A stretch of 40,986 nt of DNA from the NCBI GenBank assembly GCA_001275005.1, contig JWZX01003091.1:1-40986 (forward strand), in the 5' to 3' direction. The stretch's first letter is position 1; each line of letters starts with the position of its first letter. Below are positions 1 to 9,000 of this stretch, piece after piece. The position numbers and the translations under genes were made by a program. Origin of the DNA: Chrysochromulina tobinii. Lineage: Eukaryota > Haptophyta > Prymnesiales > Chrysochromulinaceae. The notes below the pieces were generated by a model. That model was given only the letters and a program-made list of their open reading frames with translations. It was not told where the DNA came from and did no database searches.

Positions 1-125
1 GGGGGAGATAGGGGGGAGAGGGGGGGTAAATGGCCTTTCAAATGGTGATCAGGTAGCCACCAAGAAGCCACTGAGTAGTCATCAAGTAGCCATCCCAAAG
101 CAGATGGGATCACGAGACAAGGCCG

Positions 126-207
126 TTTGGGAATCCCATGCCAATCAAGTGACGAATCCCATGCCACTCAAATGACGAAGCCCATGCCCATTCAAGCGAC
201 GAAGCAC
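126..207 (-). repeat. 23-24 bp tandem repeat inside third sulfotransferase intron
   Basis: Three units (131-153, 154-176, 177-200) each contain CCCATGCC followed by TCAA. On the minus strand the intron starts at 207 with GTGCTTCGTCGCTTG, and later units keep CTTCGTC/ATTCGTC, so the donor region itself is part of the repeat. Confidence 0.7.
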
Positions 208-2075
208 CTGTGGGTGGCGGGAGAGGGCGAAGGCGAGGGACGTCGAGCCGCATTTCTCGCCGCCGAGGAGGAAGACGGATGGTAGCGTCGTGTCGGGCGG
301 CGTCGTGTCGGGTGGCGCCGTGTCGGGCGGCGTTGTGTCGGGCGGCGTCGTGTCGGGCGGCGTCGTGTCGGGCGGTGGCCTGTTCCCGATGGCTGTCGCC
401 GTCGCCGTCGCTGCCGCTGCTGCCCTCGTCACCGCCGTCGAGGGCACCCCCACCCAAGGGTCCTCACGCGCCGTGATGGGCATCCCTTCATCCGCCCAAG
501 GGTCCCGACGCGCCGTGATGGGCACCCCTTCATCCGCCCAAGGCTCCCGGCGCGCCGTGATGGGCACCCCTTCATCCGCCCACAGCCAAGGGTCCTCACG
601 CGCCGACCGCACCGGCTGTCGCAGCAGCCGAAGCTCGCGCCTCACGCTCGCGGCAAAGGGCGCGTAAAAGGGACGAAGGATCGCGTCGGCATCGGTTGGT
701 ACGTCTCTACCTGATGAGGCACGCAATCAGTGGCCGTCAGAGGCGCGCATGCAGGCGGCGTCGGTTGGTACGTCTCTACCTGCATGCACGGCAAGCCGGG
801 CGTGTGTCGCGAGGAGAGCCGATGCCTCGGCGAAAGCGCCGTGTTGGGCGCCATTCTGGGCGCCGTGTTGGGCGAGGCCCGTCCACTCGAGGAGCCCTCG
901 CAGCGCCGTGCTGGGCGCCTCGACGAGCTGGTTCAGCGTCATGATGAGCACCTGGCCCGCGCCGTCAAGGGAGGTCATCAGTGGCAATCAATGGCCATCT
1001 ATGGCAATCAAGCGACTCGCACCTGGCCCACGCCGTCAAGGGAGGTCATCAGTGGTAATCAATGGCCCTCAGTGGCAATCAAGCGACTCGCACCTGGCCC
1101 GCGCCATCAAGGGAGGTCATCAGTGGTAATCAATGGTCATCAGTGGCAATCAAGCGACTCGCACCTGGCCCGCGCCATCAAGGGAGGTCATCAGTGGTAA
1201 TCAAAGGCAATCAGTGGCAATCAAGCGACTCGCACCTGGCCCGCGCCATACGCCTGCCGCCATGTGCGCAGTTGCGGTCCATACATGGCGCCGCCGAGCA
1301 CGCAGCCCGACCAGCCGCATGCAACTGCAAGGCAGCGCTGCCAGGTTTCGGAACTGATGTACGTCGTGCTCATGCCGCTGCTGCCGCTGCTGCTGCTGCT
1401 GCTGCTGCTGCTGCGTCCGCTGTGTACGCCACCGCCTCTCGCGCCGCTTCTGCTCCTGCCGCCGCCGCCGCCTCCGCTGCCGCCTTGGCGCTCACCATGG
1501 CGCTCGACGAGGCGACCGCTCAGGCAGCGCCGGAGCGCCGACGCCTCGCGCGTCACCTTTTGAGTAAAGTTGCGAGGCGAGAGGTAAGGGACGAGAAAGG
1601 CACCCTCGTCGTCGTCGCGCTCATGCGGCATCGCCAGCAGCGCGCGCCAGCGCACCCACGCCTGCTCGACGGGATCACGCAGCACAGCCACGATCCGGTG
1701 GCTGCTTGGCCTCGCCAGCACGGAGTTAAGCCGTGCGGCGGCATACGGTGCGGAGAGGTAGCCCGGGCTGCCGTCGACGATGGCGCGAACGCTCGCGTTG
1801 AGCACGTAGTGGGCCATGTACCAGGCCCAGCCGCGCGTGTATCGATCCTCTGCAGAGACGAACTCGGTGCCGAGGAGCGGCCTCGCGCCGCTTGCTGCAC
1901 TGTGAGGAGGCTTGGGCAGCACGACGCCGAGCTGCCGGCCCAAGGCCAAGGTGAGAGCTTCGCTGCCACACCCGTCTGCTCCAATGATCAAAATGACGCT
2001 CACCGGACGCGGCGGCCAAATGGTGCCAAGGGAGCTCGGGCTTGCCGCGAGCTCGACACCGGCATCGGCCAGCAT
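208..2075 (-). CDS. Tandem-domain sulfotransferase, 3' end outside window
   Basis: Probable PAPS-dependent carbohydrate sulfotransferase. Exons read right to left: 2075-1236, 951-780, 710-208, then an intron running off the left edge. Domain 1 has the 5'-phosphosulfate loop VSVILIIGADGCGSEAL, the 3'-phosphate motif RIVAVLRDPVEQAWVRW, then QVLIMTLNQLVEAPSTALR and the C-terminal signature ILRPFYAPFAASVRREL. After a low-complexity linker (WADEGVPITARR units, PPDTT units) a second loop appears, SVFLLGGEKCGSTSLAFAL, so at least two domains are fused. Both internal junctions keep frame. The start at 2075 is the ATG nearest the domain; no membrane anchor follows it, so a further 5' exon is possible. 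The family normally acts in the Golgi lumen on glycans; substrate unknown. The family call is firm, the ends are not. Confidence 0.82.
711..779 (-). repeat. Sulfotransferase intron 2 with 23-bp flank duplication
   Basis: The 69-nt intron starts (minus strand) with GTAGAGACGTACCAACCG, and the next exon starts with the same sequence. Plus-strand copies are 757-779 and 688-710, 22 of 23 bases equal. The intron ends GCGTGCCTCATCAG. Confidence 0.85.
952..1235 (-). repeat. Intron made of four 71-bp tandem copies
   Basis: The intron between exons ending at 1236 and starting at 951 is 284 nt, exactly 4 x 71. The landmark GCGACTCGCACCTGGCCC (plus strand) recurs at 1012, 1083, 1154 and 1225. Each unit carries GCCAG|GTGCGAG on the minus strand, donor and acceptor at the same point, so splicing between any two copies gives the same message. 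Confidence 0.9.
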
Positions 2076-2276
2076 CGGGGTCAGCTCCGACAAACGCTCG
2101 TGTGAATGTGAATGGATGGTAAGATCAAAGCAGAAGGGTCCACGAGAGTGTGGGAATGTCAGTCCGCAGAACACGTAAACACGTTTCCCACATATGAGCC
2201 TCTGATTACCTTCTGATGACCCTCTGATGAGCCTGTGATGAGCCTCTGATCTTGGCACGTGCTTCTACGGACATAG

Positions 2277-2697
2277 GTGCGCACCGGGCGCGTGTACCTG
2301 CGAGATTCGTCAATGGTGATGCCCTACCCGCTCCTCTTATTTGGAGGCGAGCTCAAGGTTGATCGTCAATGCCATTGCCCGGCATGCCCGCTCATGCCCC
2401 GCTCCATGTCCCCGCATGCAAGCGCTCACGACGAAGCCCAAACAATCCCCCCGTCAGGTGCGCCACGCGGAGCAGACGATCACCATCGATGGTTGGATGG
2501 AGTTTGAGGCGCCGCCGCGCGTGGCCGTCCTGTTTCCGTGTTTCGTCAGCTGCGGGTCGAGCTCGATAAGCTGCTGCTGGCCAAGATTGCGGCGCCCACA
2601 GCCGAGGCCGACCTGACCGGTAGGACCGTTGGGGCGATCGTGCAGCTGCTCCAGCCTCCAGGAGGAGGAGGGCTTCTACGTCGCGCAGGGCCACTAA
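2277..2697 (+). pseudogene. DEAH-box RNA helicase C-terminal fragment, broken
   Basis: Two exons (2277-2357 and 2458-2697) resemble the C-terminal domain of large DEAH/RHA RNA helicases. The first reads VRTGRVYLRDSSMVMPYPLL then LFGGELK; the second reads VRHAEQTITIDGWMEFEAPP, then RVAVLF, and in another frame RQLRVELDKLLLAKIAAP. Frame is lost at about 2536 by an 8-bp near-duplication (GTTTCCGT/GTTTCGT) and again near 2650 by a 7-bp one (CTCCAGC/CTCCAG). Together they restore the first frame, which then ends in EEEGFYVAQGH and a stop at 2695-2697, but a stop at 2614-2616 lies between. No upstream helicase exons precede 2277; a divergent sulfotransferase occupies that space. Most likely a truncated copy. 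Assembly or sequencing errors could mimic the frameshifts. Confidence 0.65.
2358..2457 (+). repeat. Introner-like cassette (copy in helicase fragment)
   Basis: A 100-nt GT-AG intron whose 3' half reads GCATGCAAGCGCTCACGACG, followed by a C-rich tract ending CCCCCGTCAG. The same core recurs in introns of the SET gene and the IPT-lectin gene at unrelated coding positions. Confidence 0.7.
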
Positions 2698-3095
2698 TAA
2701 TACTGTAATAGTAGGGCCACTACATGTAATAAATAGCAATACATGTACATGTAGCCGCTATTTGGCCGCCAAGCATGATGAACTCCTCCAAAAAAGACTG
2801 TGTATTTCACTGTTCGTCAATCGGCCAATCGGCCACATGCAATCGGCACTCAAAACTTGGAATCTGCAATTGTCTCTTGGCTCGTGCTAGACTTTCGGAA
2901 TTTAATTTCCTAAGGCGCCGCTCCGGGAGCGGGGGGGGGGAGCGGCAGTGAGGTTTTCGTTCAGAAAAACCCGGGTTCACACGAACGTTCACACGGGCCA
3001 AAATGGTCCTGTAACGTGCGAGAGGCCTCCCTCCTTCGCCGTCGGTGCTGCACCCCTCTCCCCCCTCGTGGGTCCGCAACCTCTTCGTCGCCCTG
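2698..3095. other. Intergenic region, promoter side of the FG-GAP gene
   Basis: No coding signal seen. More AT-rich than its surroundings (TAATAATACTGTAATAG, ACATGTACATGT), with a run of about ten G near 2931-2941. Probably the 5' flank of the large gene that follows; no convincing TATA box. Confidence 0.5.
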
Positions 3096-6000
3096 ATGGT
3101 GAGCTTAACCACGCCAGATCATGACTCTGCTTGGCGCAGCTCGGTGGGCCGCTTCGGGGCCGCGCCTCGGCTCGCCCGCATCCTCCTCCTCTTGATGGTG
3201 AGCTTCGCCGATGCGCAGCAGTTCGCGAACACGTGCATCGGTGCTCCTGGGTATGCCTCGGATTGTGACTGCGCCACCGAGTTTGCCTCCAACGAGTTTG
3301 CCACCGAGGACGACTACGACTTCATCACTGTCAACAGGGTCTCTTCCCACGGCTATTCTCTGACCAATGTGCAAGTGGCTGCCGAGACCGCCCAGCTCGT
3401 CGACACCTTCTCCACGACGACGTTCGACGCGGCGCAGGCCTGCACGCGCGGCTCTCTCGAAACCCTCAAGGCGCCCGTCGCGGCCAAGTCGCTCTCCAAC
3501 ATGACGTCGACGGGCGCGAAGGTGGACCCGACGCTCGATGACATCCAGACGACGCTGATGGTCTCGATCATCAGCTATCTGGGCGGGCTGCCTGAGACCG
3601 ATGCCTTCAAGGCAAAGAAGACCATCGACATCGCGGAGGCGGCGCACGAGATGGTTTCGGATTCCATGCCGCAGGCGCGCTCGTCCACGACGGCCCCGGC
3701 TCCTCTTCCCAGCATGCTGGCGATGCTCGGTCTGCTCTGCGCGGTACTGTACGGTGCCGTCCAGGCCTTTCCGGAGCACCTTGGCGCCTCGGCCCTCGCC
3801 TCCATCCCGGGGCCGCCGCCGCCCGAGGGCCGTCGTGCCATCAGCGCTACCTCTCCCTCGTGCCGACCCTCTGCTTGGCGCTGCTCTGCGGGCCGCTTTG
3901 GGTCCGCGCCTCGGCTCGTCGGCGTGCTCTTCCTCACCCTGGTAGTGGGCTTCGCCGGCGCACAGACATCACCGTCACCCGAGCCACCCCCGTCGCTACC
4001 ACCACCCTCGCCACCGCCCCAGCCGCCTCCGCCATCACCACCGCCATCTCCGCCCTCGCCACCATCGCGCCCGCCAGCGCAGCCGCCCAGACCGGCTCAG
4101 CCTGGCTGGGCTCTCGAGGCACGGAACGTAACTCTTCGCCGGCGGTACCCTCCCCCTCGGGACTATGCGCATGACCTCCAGCCTGGCGGCCACCCGACGG
4201 CGTTCGCACCGCCCAACTGCTCGGCACCAGGGCGAGTGGGCTGCGTCGCCATGCCCAGGCCCGCCCGGGCGAAGCCCGCACCAGGAACCAGAGCATCGCT
4301 CTCGCCGCCGGCGTGCCACTTGAGCAACGAGACCGGATGCCTGCGCCTGCCCAAGCCAATGGCGAGGACTGGAGGAGAGCTACTGGGCTCCAGTGAGGCT
4401 GTCATCCAGTTTCGCAGCTCCGTCCTGTCAGGCGGCAGCGCGTCAACGGGTTCGATTGCAGCGGCGGACGTCGACGGCGACGGCCACCTCGACGTGCTGC
4501 TTGGGAATTCGGTCAGTCCCAGCCGAGTGCTGCTCAACGCGGGCGACGGCACCTTCCCGACGAGCTTTGAGCTGCCCAGTGGCAGCGCAAACACGTGGTC
4601 GATCGCGGCGGCGGACGTGGACGGCGACGGCGACCTCGACGTGCTGCTTGGGAACTATGGCAGTCCAAGCCGCGTGCTGCTCAACGCGGGCGACGGCACC
4701 TTCCCGACGAGCATCGAGCTGCCCGGCGGCAGCGCGGACACGCGCTCCATCGCGGCTGCGGACGTGGACGGCGACGGCGACCTCGACGTGCTGCTTGGGA
4801 ACGATGGCGGTTCCAGCCGCGTGCTGCTCAACGCGGGCGACGGCACCTTCCCAACGAGCATCACGCTGCCCGACGGCGACGCAAACACGTACTCGATCGC
4901 GGCGGCGGACGTGGACGGCGACGGCGACCTCGACGTGCTGCTTGGGAACTATGGCAGTCCCTGCCAAGTGCTGCTCAACGCGGGCGGCGGCACCTTCCCG
5001 ACGAGCATCACGCTGCCCGGCGGCAGCGCGGACACGTACTCGATCGCGGCTGCGGACGTGGACGACGACGGCGACCTCGACGTGTTGCTTGGAAACGATA
5101 GCAGTCCAAGCCGCGTGCTGCTCAACGCGGGAAACGGCACCTTCCCGACGAGCATCGAGCTGCCCGGCGGCGACGTGAACACGTTATCAATCGCGGCGGC
5201 GGACGTGGACGGCGACGGCGACCTCGACGTGCTGCTTGGGAACTTTATCAGTCCCAGCCGCGTGCTGCTCAACGCGGGCGGCGGCACCTTCCCGACGAGC
5301 ATCACGCTGCCCGGCGGCAGCGCGGACACGTACTCGATCGCGGCTGCGGACGTGGACGGCGACGGCGACCTCGACGTGCTGCTTGGCAACGATGGCAGTC
5401 CCAGCCGAGTGCTCCTCAACGCGGGCGACGGCACCTTCCCAACGAGCATCGAGCTGCCCAGCGGCAGCGCGAACACGTACTCGATCGCAGCAGCGGACGT
5501 GGACGGCGACGGCGACCTCGACGTGCTGCTTGGGAACTTTGGCAGTCCCAGCCGAGTGCTCCTCAACGCGGGCGACGGCATCTTCCCGACGAGCATCGAG
5601 CTGCCGGAGCTGCCCGGCGGCAGCGCGTACACGTCCTCGATGGCAGCGGCGGACGTGGACGGCGACGGCGACCTCGACGTGCTGCTTGGGAACTATGGCA
5701 GTTCCAGCCGAGTTCTGCTCAACGCGGGTGACGGCACCTTCCCGACGAGCATCGAGCTGCCCGGCGGCAGCGCGGACACGTTATCAATCGCGGCGGCGGA
5801 CGTGGACGGCGACGGCGACCTCGATGTGCTGCTTGGGAACTTTAACAGTTCCAGCGTAGTGCTGCTCAACGCGGGCGACGGCACCTTCCCGACAAGCATC
5901 GAGCTGCCCGGCGGCAGCGCGTACACGCGCTCGATCGCGGCGGCGGACGTGGACGGCGACGGCGACCTCGACGTGCTGCTTGGGAACGATGGCGGTCCCA

Positions 6001-9000
6001 GCCGGGTGCTGCCCTTCATCCGGTGCTCCGAACCTGGCACCGCGCGCAGCCGCTACGGCAACGGATGCGTCCGCTGCCCTGCTCCGTCCTCACGCCGCGA
6101 CGACGTTTTCGACGTCTGCTACGAGTGCGACGAGAACACCCAGCTCGATCCTGGCTCCGGCGCGTGCGCCGCTTGCACTGAGGGCAGCGAGCGCTTTCTC
6201 GGCGCAACCCGGTGCACGCGCTGCCCCGTGGGCAAGCGGCACGCGGCCCCGGGCACCGCCTGCATCCCCTGCTCTCCGGGTGAGTACGTGAACTTCCAGG
6301 GTCTCTTTGATCCATCGACGTGCTTGCCCTGCCTCCCGGGCTCATACAACCCGACGTCTGGGGCGAGCGCATGCACGCCCTGCGCACCTTCAACCTATTC
6401 GTCCACGTTGCGCTCGGTCGCGTGCTCGGCGTGCCCTCGCGGCGGCTTCTGCCCCATGGCTGGCGCTGCTGCCCTGAGCCTGACCTTCTCGGCGTGCCCC
6501 GCTGGTACCTACAACCCGGACGAGGGATCGTCGACAAATACCTCGTGCCGCTCTTGCCCCGCTGGCAAAGCCAACCCCGTGCCCCAATCGACTGCGGCCT
6601 CGGCTTGCAGAGCATGCCTGCCCGGGTCGCATGCTGCGCAAAACGGCACGGCCATTTGCGATCTCTGCCCGACAGGCACGTTCACGTCGACGTCGGGCAG
6701 CACAGCCTGCCAGCCGTGCACTCCAGGCTATCTGTGCTTCGAGGGCTCGTCCGCGCCCCAGCCCTGCCCGGGCGGTACCCACGCCAACCAGACCGTGCTC
6801 ACTCTCACTGGCTACCTCGGCTCCCTGAGCGAGTGCGTCGTGTGCCCGGTCGGTACGTCGTGCTCAGTGGGCTCGGCCGTGGCGGTGCCTTGTGCTCCGG
6901 GCACGTACAACAACCAGTCGCGGCAGGAGACGTGCCTCAAGTGTGCAGCGGGCTCCTTCCAAGAGCTGGCTGGTCAGACCTCGTGCAGCCCGTGCATGCC
7001 GGGCTACTACTGCGCCGAGGGCGCGGCGGCGCCGCTTCCATGCGCCCAGGGCACCTTCTCGAACGCCACCGATCTCAAGAGTGCGATCCAGTGCACGAGG
7101 ACGCCCCCGGGCTTCTACGCACCGACAGGCAGCCAACAGCGGCTTCCGTGTGCTCAGGGTACGATCGCAGTGACAGGCGGGCTTGGCGCGTGCGTTCCAT
7201 GCCCTGGTGGCACATACCAGAACGAGGTCGGAGCCACTGAGTGTAAGCAATGCGAAGCGGGCTCTTTCTGTCCTGAGGGGGCCGCGGCCGCGCTGCCGTG
7301 CACCAGGGGCACCTATGCAAACTTGACGAACCTCACGAGTGCTGCTCAGTGCACGACGACGTCGCCAGGCTTTGCGGCGGCAACGGGCAGTTCGCAGCAA
7401 TCGCCGTGCACTCCGGGCACTATCGCGGCAACGGGTGGCCTCGGGGTGTGCGTGCCGTGCCCTGCCGGCCGTTATCAGGACGAGCCTGAGGAGACGAGTT
7501 GCAAGATATGCCCAGTCGCCTCTTTCTGCAGGGCAGGCTCCGCCAGCCCCGTGCCGTGCCCTGGCGGCAAGTACAACAATCGGACGGGTCTCGTGTCCGC
7601 GGAGGGCTGCGTGCCGGTCGGCTTTGGCTACTGGGCTCCGACCGGGAGCGTGTTTCCCATCCCGTGCCCCTCGGGCTTCTCGTGCCCTGGGTACTTCAAC
7701 GACAACGTGACGTTCGGCTCCCAGCCCCTCATTCTCCCAACGGGCGGGCTGACCCCGGTGGTCGCGGTCGAGACGCAGACGGTCGAGACGGTCACGGGCT
7801 CTATCTCGCTCAACGCGCCACTCTCGTCCTTCCTGAACGACACGGCCCTGCAGCTCCAGTATCGTCAGACCCTCGCCGCCCAGCTCGGCATTCCGTGGCA
7901 GGACCTGCAGCTCGACTTTTCGGAGGCTCCGCCGTCTGCTGGGCGTCGGCTTCAGACTGGCTCCACCGTCCTCACGTACACCATCATTCGGACGGTGACC
8001 ACGAATCCGACCGCTCCGCGCTCGGGCACCAATTCCAGCAACACCACCACGAGCAACGCCACCACGAGCAACGTCACCACGAGCGGTCCACCCGTCGTGG
8101 CTCCATCCTTTGCTCTCAACAACCTCGATCCCGCAGTCCTCGGAGCCGCTCTCGGTGTGTCTGTGGCCGCCCTCGTGGCACCCACTGCAACCGTGGTCCA
8201 GCAGACCGTGACCGTCATTCGAGAGCGCGTGTGCCCCAGGGGCTTCTGGTGCACTGCCGGGCTTGAGGTGGCGTGCGAGCAGGGTTTCTACAACCCGAAC
8301 ACAAATGCCGCCAGCCAAACAGCCTGCTTGCGCTGCCCCGAGTTCTCAACCACCAACGGCACCGCAGCCACCAACGTCAGCGAATGCGTGTGCCAAGCGA
8401 GCTTCGTGCGACAGCTCGATGCAGCAGGCAGCCCCCAGTGCGTCTGTGCGGCGGGCCGTGAGCTCATAGGCGGCGTGCAATGCGCCCCGTGCAAGATCGG
8501 CACGTACAAGGACTGGACGGGCGAGAACCTTTTTCGCAACCCTCTTGGCCCCCAAAAGTGCCTCGACTGCCCTGTGCCTCAGACGACCACGGAGCAGGAA
8601 GGCGCCGACTCGATCTCCCAATGCGCGTGCGAGGTGGGCACGTTCGCCAGCCTGACGCGCGCCGAGATGATGCAGGCTACCAACGACAGCAGCCGCGTCG
8701 CAGCAGATGCCTTCGAGTGTAGGTCCTGCGTGAGCATTCAGGACTCTGGCGGCAGTCAGATGACCAACTGCACCACGCTGGGTGTCATGCTCGACACCAT
8801 CCCCGTCACGCCGGGCCACTGGCGGCAGAACCCGATTGCGCAATACGTTCGAATGTGTGACCTCGAGGAGGCGTGCCTCGGCGGCGATATCGCGGGCGAC
8901 ACGTCGTGCGCGGAGGGTCACACTGGGCCGGTGTGCGATCTGTGCGTGCAGGATCCGCTGCACTTTGGCGGTCGCGGAGCGCCCTGCCAATTGTGCTCCG

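Noticed and set aside
1-30. G-rich start resembling a telomere
   Set aside because: The unit is irregular GGGGGAGATA/GGGGGGAGAG, not a telomeric repeat, and it lies within a sulfotransferase intron.
1062-2105. Plus-strand open frame opposite the sulfotransferase
   Set aside because: It runs through the 71-bp repeat and low-complexity Ala stretches; the minus frame has both PAPS motifs.
6864-8318. 484-codon minus-strand frame inside the FG-GAP gene
   Set aside because: Arg-rich shadow of Cys-rich repeats; no recognisable domain.
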